From positions 1 to 32,364 of the forward strand of contig JAFGBX010000212.1 in assembly GCA_016932935.1 (NCBI GenBank): a stretch of 32,364 nucleotides of DNA, given 5' to 3'. How positions within the stretch are numbered: position 1 is the first letter of the stretch; each line of letters begins with the position of its first letter. The notes under the pieces are model-generated. The model was given only the letters and a program-made list of their open reading frames with translations. It was not told where the DNA came from and made no database searches. The position numbers and the translations under genes are program-made. The DNA comes from Promethearchaeota archaeon (GTDB lineage: Archaea > Asgardarchaeota > Lokiarchaeia > Sigyniarchaeales > Sigyniarchaeaceae). Positions 1-7,364 of the stretch are shown here, in pieces.

Positions 1-1119
1 GACTTGCTCGTGCTTGCCGACTCGGGCGACGACGGCGACGAGTACGACTACGCGCCGCCCCGCGAGGGCCTCGTCGTCACATCGCGCTCCGGCGTGGCGA
101 CCATCGCCGGCGTCGAGAAGTCACCCGTCAAGCAGAGCTGCACCATCCACGTCGCCATGAAGGTGCCGAAGTGCATCACGAGGGAGAGGAAACGCAGCGC
201 GGAGCTCGTCGACCTCGAGGCCAGGATCACGCTCGACCTGTACGCGGGGGAGCCGTTCGCCCGCGCGACCATCGACGTGGACAACGCCGCCGACGACCAC
301 CGGCTCCAGGCTTGCTTCCCGACGGGCCTCGCGGTGGCCAAGTCACACGCCGCCGACCACTTCATGGTCATGGAGCGCGACATCGCGCTTCCGAGGGACG
401 ACGGGTGGTACCAGCCCGCGCAAGGGCTGTACCACACGGACGGGTTCGTCGATCTTTCAGACGGGAAAGCCGGGCTCGCCGTGTTCGTCAAGGGACTGCC
501 CGAGTTCGAGATCCTGCCGGCCATGCAGAACGCCATCGCCATCACGCTCTTCAGGGGCGTGGGCTGGCTGAGCCGGGACGGCATGCCGCTCGCGCGTGGC
601 CACCTGGGCCGGCCGTCGGGCCTCAACGGGCCCTTCCTGCCGACGCCGGGCGCACAGTGCCGTCGCAAGATGCGCTTCGAGCTCGCCATCATGCCGCACG
701 CCGGCGGCTGGGAGGAGGCGCTGCTCTGGAAGCGCATGAAGGCGTTCCAGGTGCCGCTCAAGGCGATGGTGCGTGGGGCCGGGGATCACTTCTACGAGCC
801 GCCGCTCGCCACCGGGGCGGTCAAGCCGCTCGAGTTCGACGATGAATGCATGCTCCAGGTCGAGCCCGAGGCGCTCGTCGTGTCCGCTTTGAAGAGGGCG
901 GAAGGAAGCAACGGCATCGTCCTCCGCGTCTTCAACCCGTCCCCGTCGGCTATGCAGGGCCGGATCCGGCTCTCCTTCGAGCCGTCCAGCGTGTCCGTGG
1001 TGAACCTCGACGAGGAGTTCCGCTCGGCGGTCATGTACCTGGACGGTGGCTTCGGCTTCGCGATCAAGGGCTACCAGATCATGACGTTCCTCGTGAGCCC
1101 GAAGCGGTACTCGTCGTGA
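1..1119 (+). CDS. GH38-type alpha-mannosidase, C-terminal part (5' truncated by window)
   Basis: The frame is open from base 1 to the TGA at 1117-1119, so the gene enters from outside the window. About 372 residues remain. The early segment ADSGDDGDEYDYAPP (about residues 6-20) matches the 'GDxYDYsPP' signature that follows the catalytic domain of GH38 alpha-mannosidases. The end (LKRAEGSNGIVLRVFNPSPS, about 295-315) matches the terminal beta-domain that these enzymes share. Known for the family: exo-hydrolysis of alpha-mannosides with retention, using a zinc ion bound in the N-terminal domain. That domain with its nucleophile lies upstream and cannot be checked here. What remains is the beta-sandwich half. 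There is no sign of a frameshift. It is a fourth glycosidase type in the window, on the opposite strand and far from the GH operon at 19375-26530. Confidence 0.8.
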   Translation, partial: DLLVLADSGDDGDEYDYAPPREGLVVTSRSGVATIAGVEKSPVKQSCTIHVAMKVPKCITRERKRSAELVDLEARITLDLYAGEPFARATIDVDNAADDHRLQACFPTGLAVAKSHAADHFMVMERDIALPRDDGWYQPAQGLYHTDGFVDLSDGKAGLAVFVKGLPEFEILPAMQNAIAITLFRGVGWLSRDGMPLARGHLGRPSGLNGPFLPTPGAQCRRKMRFELAIMPHAGGWEEALLWKRMKAFQVPLKAMVRGAGDHFYEPPLATGAVKPLEFDDECMLQVEPEALVVSALKRAEGSNGIVLRVFNPSPSAMQGRIRLSFEPSSVSVVNLDEEFRSAVMYLDGGFGFAIKGYQIMTFLVSPKRYSS

Positions 1120-1259
1120 CGGCAGTGCCCCTTCCCCCCCATCGCCCCGGCTTTCATTCAAGCACGATACCGCCCCACTCACTCGACGGCCGTGAACCCG
1201 CACCTGGCCGGGGCATCGACCATGGTTGTTTCGACCGGCGCGGCCTGGTCGGTGAGGTT

Positions 1260-1640
1260 TCAACTGCCCGCACGGCCGGCGCGGGTCAGGATCACGACCG
1301 CGGACGGCGGCGTCATCTGGAAGTAGATGTACTCGTTACCGCCAAGGTACTTGAAGTCCTCCGGGCTCGTGAGGGCCAGCGTGCCGTCGCCCTGGCACGA
1401 GTATCTCCACCTGGTGCCCGCCCTCGCCTCGTCGTCCAGGAGCCACACTTCGTCCCCCATGGCCCGCCACCGCGCCGGCGCGCCGTCGACCTGGCACGAA
1501 CCGTCCGGTCGGAGCACCAGGGCCTTGATGGCGCCGCTCGCGGCGACCCACGTGCCTATCAAGCCATCGTTCACGTTCGTATTACCCGGGCGTTTTTTGG
1601 AAAAGGGAAAAGAAGGAATATTATTGTTGATCAAGGCCAT
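1260..1640 (-). CDS. small lipocalin-like beta-barrel protein
   Basis: It encodes 126 residues at most. From about residue 26 it has the pattern LIGTW, then short beta strands with a 'RPDGSC' turn, a 'W...GDEVWLLDD' strand pair and 'GDGTLAL'. That is the look of small lipocalin-like domains (GxW motif, alternating hydrophobic strands). No catalytic residues or signal peptide are evident. The ATG at 1640 overlaps the end of the upstream SCP2-like gene by 10 bases. The first 22 residues are encoded by a pyrimidine-rich stretch unlike a conserved N-terminus, so GTG at 1574 (giving 104 residues) is an alternative start. The function is unknown; binding of a small hydrophobic ligand is only an analogy. 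Its neighbour is a lipid-carrier-like protein. Confidence 0.6.
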   Translation of the reverse strand: MALINNNIPSFPFSKKRPGNTNVNDGLIGTWVAASGAIKALVLRPDGSCQVDGAPARWRAMGDEVWLLDDEARAGTRWRYSCQGDGTLALTSPEDFKYLGGNEYIYFQMTPPSAVVILTRAGRAGS

Positions 1641-2038
1641 TCGGTCTTTATCTTCATCGTGGTGTTCACGAGCTCTTGCGCGGCCTTCACAGCCCTCATT
1701 ACCTTCGACATGTTACCCGTCAATTTGAACTTCCCGCTCATGAGCCCCTGGATCGGGTCCAGCTCCTTGGAAAGCACCTTCTTCCAGTTCCCGATGGGGC
1801 CATCGTAGACGAACTCGGCCTTCGGCATGTTCTTGATGTCGTCGACCTTGTAGGCCTTGCGGCACTTCCCGTGCCACAGGTCGAAATAGGCTGCCATCAC
1901 GGGTTCCTTCGTCTTGTCGTCGCGGCCGATGAAGACGAAGTCACCTTCCCACGTCTTTGCCGCTTCCTCGTATGCGGGGTTGTTGTTGAGAGCTTCGCTG
2001 TATTCCTCTATCCATTCCTTTGAGAATATCAAGCCCAT
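1631..2038 (-). CDS. SCP2 sterol-carrier domain protein
   Basis: It encodes 135 residues, the length of a stand-alone SCP2 domain. The N-terminus (FSKEWIEEYSEALNNNPAYE, about residues 5-24) is the helix typical of archaeal and bacterial SCP2-like proteins. It is followed by strands with W-G-D-F (about 30-33), a central 'VYDGPIGNWKKVL' segment, and a terminal amphipathic region in which 'LMSGKFKLTGNMSKVM' is the classic SCP2 'G.lk..Gd...a..l' hairpin-helix. Known family role: binding of lipids or other hydrophobic ligands in a cytosolic tunnel. The true ligand is not inferable. An AT-rich region at 2119-2150 supplies a likely promoter with a 60-80 base leader. The gene overlaps the downstream lipocalin-like gene by 10 bases. 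Confidence 0.8.
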   Translation of the reverse strand: MGLIFSKEWIEEYSEALNNNPAYEEAAKTWEGDFVFIGRDDKTKEPVMAAYFDLWHGKCRKAYKVDDIKNMPKAEFVYDGPIGNWKKVLSKELDPIQGLMSGKFKLTGNMSKVMRAVKAAQELVNTTMKIKTEWP

Positions 2039-2118
2039 CTGTGCTTCTCACCTTTGATGTCGGGATCACTCCGCCCTCGTGCCGTGCCCGAAGCCTCGCC
2101 GGCCTGGCGAAGTGAATG

Positions 2119-2150
2119 GATAATAATTCTCAAAAAAGCATAAATAACTA
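2119..2150 (-). promoter_or_regulatory. AT-rich promoter region of the SCP2-like gene
   Basis: In a GC-rich surrounding, this stretch is strongly AT-rich. Read on the minus strand it contains two box-A-like elements, TAGTTATTTATG (rc of 2139-2150) and GAATTATTATC (rc of 2119-2129). Archaeal TATA boxes lie about 26 bases upstream of the start of transcription, so starts near 2119 or 2098 are predicted for the gene that begins at 2038. Confidence 0.45.
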
Positions 2151-2209
2151 TTGAAGGCTCGCCCGAAGATGCGACCTGGGCAAGAAGGGAAGTGCCCGTG
2201 CCCCCCGGA

Positions 2210-3001
2210 TCACTCGGCCGGGTTTGGCTGCAGCTGCCCCTCTCCGAAGACCTCCTTTTCTAAAAACGCCCTGCACTTGTCGAGCTCCTCGTCCTCGCCC
2301 TCGACCAGCAGGACGACCGAGCCTTGTGCCGCGCCGAGCCCACCGCTCGCCAGTTGGAACGCCTCGACGTCGAACAGCATCTCGAGGGCGTCGACCTCCG
2401 TGATCACGGTCGCGGACAGGGGGAACAAGCCGACGGCCATGCCCTGGCTCCACCTCGCGAAGTCGGAGCCTGCCATCTGGCTCGTGCCGTCGATCTCGCC
2501 CCATACCATCTTCTCCAGGCCGATGGGGACGACCAGGTCGACTCCCTTCGCCTTGATTGGGCCCAGGAGCGAGCCGACCGTCCCGCCTCCCTTCGGGTCG
2601 CCGAGCAAAACGCCCACGGTGCCCTTGTGGTCGATCGCGTTGGCGCCCTTGACCACGACGTCGCCTGCCCTCATGCGCTGCACGGTCGTGAGGCGGTCGG
2701 CATCGTCCTTGACGTCCCTGGCCGCCTTCCCCTTGATGACGACCTCGGGCTTCCGCCGCTTGTTCGCCCAGAGGCGCTCGTTTCCCCCGGCGAGGATCTC
2801 GCCCGTGATGAAGTCGGCCTTGTTGAAGTCGGCGGGGGCGCCGATGTGCTTGAGCAGCTCCTCGAGGACGTACGCGTTCGTGGAGCCACGCGTGACGAGG
2901 ATGCTGTTCCCGTCGTCGATGCGATCCTTGAGGTATTCCAGCACGCCCTTCGCGACGAGCCGCTTGGACTCGCTGGGCGTGAGGCTGATCTGGATGTTCA
3001 A
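2210..3001 (-). CDS. conserved protein of unknown function (263 aa)
   Basis: I do not recognise the family with confidence. The protein is soluble, with no transmembrane segment or signal peptide. It begins ISLTPSESKRLVAKGVLEYL and continues 'SILVTRGSTNAYVLEELL' (about residues 33-50). This helix-strand-'RGSTNAYV'-helix arrangement recalls nucleotide/sugar-phosphate folds such as the NagB/RpiA/CoA-transferase group, but this is only a resemblance. A glycine-rich middle (LLGDPKGGGTVGSLLGPIKAKGV, in two parts about 133-155) and 'VVPIGLEKMVWGE' (about 158-170) look like ligand-binding loops. The C-terminal about 60 residues form a ferredoxin-like beta-alpha unit. The start is TTG at 3001 with GGTGGTGA a few bases upstream. 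It is divergent from pyrE across a 297-base gap. Confidence 0.7.
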   Translation of the reverse strand: MNIQISLTPSESKRLVAKGVLEYLKDRIDDGNSILVTRGSTNAYVLEELLKHIGAPADFNKADFITGEILAGGNERLWANKRRKPEVVIKGKAARDVKDDADRLTTVQRMRAGDVVVKGANAIDHKGTVGVLLGDPKGGGTVGSLLGPIKAKGVDLVVPIGLEKMVWGEIDGTSQMAGSDFARWSQGMAVGLFPLSATVITEVDALEMLFDVEAFQLASGGLGAAQGSVVLLVEGEDEELDKCRAFLEKEVFGEGQLQPNPAE

Positions 3002-3230
3002 TGGAGTTTCACCACCACCGCCAACCAGGGGCCGGGGGGATTACAACCTTTCGCCCGGGGAGGGCAGGGCCCGCCTCGCGGGGCGGGGTCGGGGCTGGTT
3101 TGCCCCAGGGGCGGGAGCCGCGCGTCCACCGGGCGCGCAGCCGCTTACAATCAGAAACGCGAGCGCGGCGCGCACGTTCGTCGTGTAACTCCCGCGGCGT
3201 CGGGCGACGCGAGAAAAAACCGCATGGAAT

Positions 3231-3240
3231 TTTTTTATAT
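3231..3240 (+). promoter_or_regulatory. box A (TATA) of pyrE
   Basis: TTTTTTATAT stands out in a GC-rich intergenic region. Its centre at about 3236 predicts transcription from about 3262 and a leader of about 37 bases ahead of the pyrE ATG. GAGG at 3287-3290 would serve as ribosome binding site. Confidence 0.6.
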
Positions 3241-3298
3241 GCCTTGCATGTTACCTAACTAGGACCCGCCGTTTGCCGGGAGAATTGAGGATCGGCCC

Positions 3299-3997
3299 AT
3301 GCAGAACAAGGTTGCTTTCTTGAGGACGGATGAGCTCATCAAACTGCTGATCGACCAGCAAGCGCTGCTCTTCGGCGAGTTCACGCTAAAGAGCGGCGTG
3401 AAGTCCCCCTACTACATCAACATGGCCAAGGCGGTGAAGACGGCCGAGGGCATCGCCTCCATCGGCATGTCCCTCGCGGGATACGTGTACGCCAACTTCC
3501 TCGAGAGCTCGCTGCCCGAGGACAGGCGCGTCGACCCCGCGAAGCTCTTCATCTTCGGCCCGGCCTACAAGGGCATCCCGCTCGTCGCCGCCACGGCCTT
3601 CGCACTTTACGAGAAGTTCGACGTCAACGTCCGCTGGGGCTTCAACCGGAAGGAGGCGAAACTCCACGGGGACAAGGATGACACCTACATGATGGGTGAC
3701 CTCCATGACGGTGATAACATCATCCTGCTCGACGACGTGATCACCAGCGGTGCCACGAAGCTGGAGGCCAAGGAGCAGATCGAGACGGCGACCGGCTTCA
3801 AGAACTTGAAGTTCGTCGCGGTCGTCGCGGTGCTCGACCGGTTCGAGGGCGCCCTTGAGATCCGCCAGCAGATCGACGTATACGCGGTGCTGCGGATGGA
3901 TCAGGTCATGAAGACTTGCAAGGCCAACAACTGGGTCACCGGCGCGCAGTACGAGGCGTTCGACGAGTACTTCAAGCTTCACGGCCTCGTGCAATGA
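3299..3997 (+). CDS. pyrE: orotate phosphoribosyltransferase
   Basis: It encodes 232 residues. It catalyses transfer of phosphoribosyl from PRPP to orotate, giving OMP in de novo pyrimidine synthesis, in the cytoplasm. The sequence shows the OPRTase signature GEFTLKSGVKSPYYIN (26-41), the strand-loop 'FIFGPAYKGIPL' (84-95), the flexible catalytic loop FNRKEAKLHGD (115-125) with its lysines, and the PRPP-binding motif ILLDDVITSGAT (142-153) with the paired aspartates. At 232 residues it is slightly longer than the 180-215 usual for archaeal PyrE and resembles the eubacterial/eukaryotic-length form, with a helical insert around residues 66-80. The ATG at 3299 is preceded by GAGG (3287-3290) and a TATA box at 3231-3240. 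No other pyrimidine genes lie nearby. Confidence 0.95.
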   Translation: MQNKVAFLRTDELIKLLIDQQALLFGEFTLKSGVKSPYYINMAKAVKTAEGIASIGMSLAGYVYANFLESSLPEDRRVDPAKLFIFGPAYKGIPLVAATAFALYEKFDVNVRWGFNRKEAKLHGDKDDTYMMGDLHDGDNIILLDDVITSGATKLEAKEQIETATGFKNLKFVAVVAVLDRFEGALEIRQQIDVYAVLRMDQVMKTCKANNWVTGAQYEAFDEYFKLHGLVQ

Positions 3998-4108
3998 CAT
4001 CCTAGCCGCCCAACCTCGTTCGGCATCCCTCCTCCCGTTGAAACCGCCGGAACCTCCTTGGTACTCGAAAAAGTGGAAGAAAGAAACAAGGAAACCCCGT
4101 TCCCGAGC

Positions 4109-4786
4109 CTATCCCATCGCCGCGCCGCACTTGTTGCAGAACCGGGCGCCCGCGTCGTTCTTCGCGCCGCACTTCGAGCAGAATGGCCCTCCCGCCGCGG
4201 GTGCAGCGATGGTAGGGGCCGCGGCCGGCGCCGGCTGCGGCGAGTAGAAGCCGGCCGTGCCGCTCTTTGAACGGGCCGCCTGGATGGTCTCGGCCCCGAT
4301 GATCACGTCCTTGATGCCGAGGGGGATCTGGAGCGCGTTCATCGCCGCGGCGCCGCACAAGGCGGCCAGCGCCAGGGCGTTGAGGGCGAGCCGCGGGGCG
4401 TACTCCGGGTAGCCGTCGAGAAGCCACTCCGAGTATATGTCGACCATCCTCGACAGCTGTATTATCCCCGAGACCGCGATGGCCGTCGCGAAGCCCGCAA
4501 GGGCCAGGCACGGGATGGACATACCGAGCATGAGCTTGAAGTCCCGCGCGATCTGCGCCCGTGCCACCCCGGTGAACACGATGACCAGCACCATCGGGGC
4601 GATGCCGCCAGCGCTCGCGATGATGATGATAGTTCGCCAATCGTCGCTCGATGAGAAGAGGGAGCCGTCCACTATCACGAAGGCAATGCACACGCCAATA
4701 AGAACGAGGCTCAGTATCGCGAACGTCTGGGCGAGTTTCAGGTTCTTTTGAGCTAAATCTTCGGTGGATTGTTCCGTTTCGATCAC
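4109..4786 (-). CDS. four-helix membrane protein with C-terminal zinc ribbon
   Basis: With the GTG start chosen here the protein has 225 residues. Four hydrophobic segments (about 15-41, 52-78, 85-111 and 130-156) are followed by a Pro/Ala-rich linker and a terminal double CxxC zinc ribbon (FCSKCG ... FCNKCGAAMG, last about 25 residues). Such 'zinc-ribbon + TM' proteins are common in archaea and their function is unknown. The frame stays open up to ATG 4888, but the added 34 residues are Arg-rich and unlike a conserved terminus. The likely TATA box at 4901-4910 also predicts a transcript start near 4879, downstream of that ATG. I therefore prefer GTG 4786, with TTG 4873 as an alternative. The start is uncertain; the body of the gene is not. 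Confidence 0.7.
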   Translation of the reverse strand: MIETEQSTEDLAQKNLKLAQTFAILSLVLIGVCIAFVIVDGSLFSSSDDWRTIIIIASAGGIAPMVLVIVFTGVARAQIARDFKLMLGMSIPCLALAGFATAIAVSGIIQLSRMVDIYSEWLLDGYPEYAPRLALNALALAALCGAAAMNALQIPLGIKDVIIGAETIQAARSKSGTAGFYSPQPAPAAAPTIAAPAAGGPFCSKCGAKNDAGARFCNKCGAAMG

Positions 4787-4900
4787 CCATTCAAGGCGGC
4801 TGCCATAGAGGTCTGCGTTCTCGGGGCGCGCGTGCGTCCGTCCGTGTCTCCAGCTTCGTGCTGCCCCTGGCAACCGTGCGAATGACATGTCGCTTTCGTG

Positions 4901-4910
4901 AATAAATAAT
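4901..4910 (-). promoter_or_regulatory. box A of the zinc-ribbon membrane protein gene
   Basis: On the minus strand this reads ATTATTTATT. It predicts transcription from about 4879, inside the longest open frame of the gene, and so bears on which start codon is used. Confidence 0.5.
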
Positions 4911-4999
4911 TGCTACAACCTCCCTAACCTCTTGTCCCACCACAAACCACAACCCCGGGATTCTACACGAATAGTTTTTTTCCACGGGCTTCATTCTTT

Positions 5000-5023
5000 C
5001 CGATATCCACGGAACAATATCGG
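5000..5023. repeat. inverted repeat in the intergenic region upstream of tRNA-Gln
   Basis: CCGATAT (5000-5006) and ATATCGG (5017-5023) form a perfect 7-bp inverted repeat with a 10-base spacer. It lies in the 213-base gap between the zinc-ribbon membrane protein gene and the tRNA. It could be an operator, a transcript hairpin or chance. Nothing else in that gap looks like a gene. Confidence 0.35.
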
Positions 5024-5067
5024 ACGCAGCGTCTCCGGCCCTGGGTTCTTCGGTTCGAGCGATTCAG

Positions 5068-5080
5068 AAATAATAATAAC
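5068..5080 (+). promoter_or_regulatory. box A of the tRNA-Gln gene
   Basis: AAATAATAATAAC is centred about 27 bases upstream of the first tRNA base. It predicts transcription from about 5100, as expected for an archaeal tRNA promoter. Confidence 0.6.
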
Positions 5081-5101
5081 GAGAATATCAAGAACTTCTA
5101 T

Positions 5102-5202
5102 AGGGAAGTGGTCTAGCCTGGTATGATTCCCGGTTTTGACGTCTCCTTGGAGAAGTCGCCGAAGGGACCGGGCGGTCGCGGGTTCAAACCCCGCCTTCCC
5201 TA
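5102..5202 (+). tRNA. tRNA-Gln(UUG) with a 27-base intron
   Basis: Acceptor strands AGGGAAG (5102-5108) and CTTCCCT (5195-5201) pair perfectly. The D arm is 5111-5127, with G18-G19 at 5120-5121. The anticodon stem is CCCGG (5129-5133) with CCGGG (5168-5172). The variable loop is five bases. The T arm GCGGG/CCCGC (5178-5182, 5190-5194) encloses TTCAAAC. The anticodon is TTG at 5136-5138, so glutamine; a first base of A is usual for archaeal tRNA-Gln. Between nucleotide 37 (A5139) and 38 (A5167) lie 27 extra bases, 5140-5166, the standard archaeal intron position. A weak bulge-helix-bulge can be drawn: TTTT 5134-5137 with GAAG 5161-5164, bulges GAC and GGA, which places the cuts exactly at those borders. 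Mature length is 74 with the discriminator A5202. CCA is not encoded. Confidence 0.93.
5140..5166 (+). other. tRNA-Gln intron (position 37/38)
   Basis: These 27 bases must be removed for the anticodon loop to have seven bases. The interior holds a hairpin TCTCC-TT-GGAGA (5142-5153). Borders are inferred from stem continuity and from the relaxed bulge-helix-bulge, which archaeal tRNA endonuclease cuts. Confidence 0.8.
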
Positions 5203-5278
5203 TCTGCCCGATTCCGCCTTCGATTTCATTCATCCGTGAGGGGAAACCTATTTTTCCAGCCAGAACGGTCTCAACGGC

Positions 5279-7288
5279 ATGGTGATCTCGTGTGGAGCGG
5301 CGAGGGCGAGCATCGTCCCGCCGGGCAGCATTGGCAAAACCTTCGTCGCTGGCTACGAGGCGACCGAGGCGAGTGAGATCACGGGCATGCACGACCCGAT
5401 CAACGTCCGTGCAGCGGTGGTGTCCGACGGCACCAACAAGATTGCTCTCGCCTCCGTGGAGGTGATCGGTCTGCTCCGGGATGTGGTCGAGATGGTCAAG
5501 GACAGGCTCGAGGCCCGCGGGTTCAAGCGGCGCAACGTGTTCGTCTTCTGCACGCACACGCATGCGGCCCCGGACACGATGGGCTTGTGGGGCCCTCGCC
5601 TCGGCGTCTCCGGCGTTAACAGGCAATACCTCTACTTCCTCGTCGACCGCATCGTCGCTTGCGTGGTCGAGGCGGGTGCGTCCTCCGTCCCCGTTACCCT
5701 CCACCACTCGCGAGGCTCGATCAAGGACAACCTCGTCAACTTCCGGCGCGAGGGTGGCATTGACGGCACGGTCGACGCGGTGACGTTCAAGGACGAGGAG
5801 GGCAGGGCCGTCGCGACCTTGTGGACATGCACGGCCCAGCCGGAGATCACGACCCGGGTGAACACGGAGATGTCCGCCGACTACCCGGGCATCGTTTCGG
5901 GCTTGATCGAGCAATCGCGTGGCGGCATCGCCTTGTTCGCTCTCGGTGCCTGCGGCGGCCAGTCGCCCGAGTGCGCCGAGCAAGGGTTCGACCGGATGGC
6001 ATCCTTCGCGAAGAAGGTGTTCGTGGCGGTTGAGAACGCCTTGGCGGGGGAGGCACGGGTAGACGGGGACTCCCTCGAAATCCGCGAGATCACCGGCCGG
6101 ATCCCCGTCCAGAACGGCAACTTCCTCATCATGTTCAAGCTCGGCATCTTCAAGCGGGACGTGGCCGAAGGGGCCATCACGGCTTCCGTCTCCAAGTGGC
6201 GCATCGGGAACCTCCACGTCGTGCACCTCCCGGGCGAGCCCTTCCCGGGCCTGTTCGAGCGCGTGGTCGAGCCTGTCGAGGCGGCCGGTGGCCATGTCAT
6301 GGTCGCGAGCCTCACAAACGACGCGATCGGGTACATCATCCCGGTGGGCCAGTTCCGGCTCGGGCGCATCGACGGATCGACCAAGTGGCTCGACCCAGCG
6401 AAGAAAGAGGGCTTCATCGGCCACGAGGACGAGTCCCTCGGCCCCGAGGCCGGCCGCATCGCCAAGTACGCGCTCTACGAGCTTTTCACGTACAAGAAGG
6501 TGCTCGCCATCGGCGCCCACGCGGACGACCTCACGATCTGGGCCGGTGGCACGATCAAGCGCCTCTCGGCCGAGGGAAACGAGGTCACCTGCGTGCGGGT
6601 CTGCGACGACTGGGAGGACTGCGTCGGCGTGCCGAGAGCCGAGGCTATGGCGCGCAACAAGGAGGAGTGCGAGGCGGCGTACAAGATCCTCGGTGCGGCC
6701 GACGTGTTGCACCTAGGGTACACATCGGATTACCTGGCCGGCCTCGACGGCGGGGAGTACATCAAGCTGCGGGAGAGGGTCGTTCGACTGATCCGCCAGC
6801 GCAAGCCGGACGTCGTCATCTCGTTTGACATCAACGGAAACGACGAGGAGAACATGGATCATGTCGTCGTCGCGCGGGCGGTGAACGAGGCATGCTGGCA
6901 AGCCTCCTTCGACGCGCTGTACCCCGAGCACTTCGCGGAGGGGCTTGGGATCCACGCCACGGCCGAGCGGTACCTCTTCGCGCGAAACCCGTCCGTTACG
7001 AACTTCCACGTCGACGTGTCGGACTTCATCGGCGAAAAGGTCGAGGCCGCATGCAAGCACGTGACGGTCATGAAGAACTTCTTCCACCAATACGCGTTGC
7101 TCGCCCGTGCGAACAAGCTCCACGTCGAGCTCCTGGAGGATCCCAAGTACGATGACTGGGTGCGTGCGAACTTGTTCATCAAGCTGCTGTACGGCGAGGC
7201 AGGCGCTAGACACGGCGTGAGGTACGCCGAGGAATTCAACCGCATCGACGCTGGCCTGCTCAAGGGACTGGCCCGGGACGAGTCGTGA
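5279..7288 (+). CDS. fusion: neutral/alkaline ceramidase-like domain + PIG-L/LmbE-type deacetylase domain
   Basis: It encodes 669 residues in two domains. Residues 1 to about 395 resemble the N-terminal zinc amidase domain of neutral/alkaline ceramidases: 'FCTHTHAAPDT' (90-100, metal ligands expected at His93 and His95), 'ALGACGGQSP' (221-230), 'HLPGEPF' (316-322, Glu320 matching the conserved PGE) and 'NDAIGYIIP' (347-355). Residues about 405-669 are a PIG-L/LmbE deacetylase: 'VLAIGAHADDLTIWAGGT' (408-425, the family's AHPDDE...GG with Pro to Ala and Glu to Leu) and 'MDHVVVARAV' (526-535, the conserved second metal histidine). Known reactions: N-acyl sphingoid amide hydrolysis, and removal of N-acetyl from glucosamine conjugates. 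Both halves would cut amides; the substrate is unknown. There is no signal peptide, so it is probably cytoplasmic. A TATA-like ACCTATTTTTCC (5246-5257) would give a leaderless mRNA at ATG 5279. Confidence 0.8.
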   Translation: MVISCGAARASIVPPGSIGKTFVAGYEATEASEITGMHDPINVRAAVVSDGTNKIALASVEVIGLLRDVVEMVKDRLEARGFKRRNVFVFCTHTHAAPDTMGLWGPRLGVSGVNRQYLYFLVDRIVACVVEAGASSVPVTLHHSRGSIKDNLVNFRREGGIDGTVDAVTFKDEEGRAVATLWTCTAQPEITTRVNTEMSADYPGIVSGLIEQSRGGIALFALGACGGQSPECAEQGFDRMASFAKKVFVAVENALAGEARVDGDSLEIREITGRIPVQNGNFLIMFKLGIFKRDVAEGAITASVSKWRIGNLHVVHLPGEPFPGLFERVVEPVEAAGGHVMVASLTNDAIGYIIPVGQFRLGRIDGSTKWLDPAKKEGFIGHEDESLGPEAGRIAKYALYELFTYKKVLAIGAHADDLTIWAGGTIKRLSAEGNEVTCVRVCDDWEDCVGVPRAEAMARNKEECEAAYKILGAADVLHLGYTSDYLAGLDGGEYIKLRERVVRLIRQRKPDVVISFDINGNDEENMDHVVVARAVNEACWQASFDALYPEHFAEGLGIHATAERYLFARNPSVTNFHVDVSDFIGEKVEAACKHVTVMKNFFHQYALLARANKLHVELLEDPKYDDWVRANLFIKLLYGEAGARHGVRYAEEFNRIDAGLLKGLARDES

Positions 7289-7364
7289 TCCCGCACGCGC
7301 CACGAGGCGTGGTTGTTCCGGATAACCGATTCCCTTTTCTACGCGCTGGACGGGTTAGCCGGGT

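Noticed and set aside
3998-4108. Possible terminator or small gene after pyrE
   Set aside because: No T-rich run or hairpin stands out and no coding frame is supported in the gap.
5036-5066. T-arm-like GGTTCGAGCGATTC suggesting a second tRNA
   Set aside because: No matching acceptor, D or anticodon arms can be drawn around it.
4991-6712. 573-codon minus-strand frame opposite the ceramidase/PIG-L fusion
   Set aside because: The product is a run of Arg/His/Val/Asp-rich sequence with no domain, and it crosses the tRNA. It is the antisense shadow of a high-GC gene.
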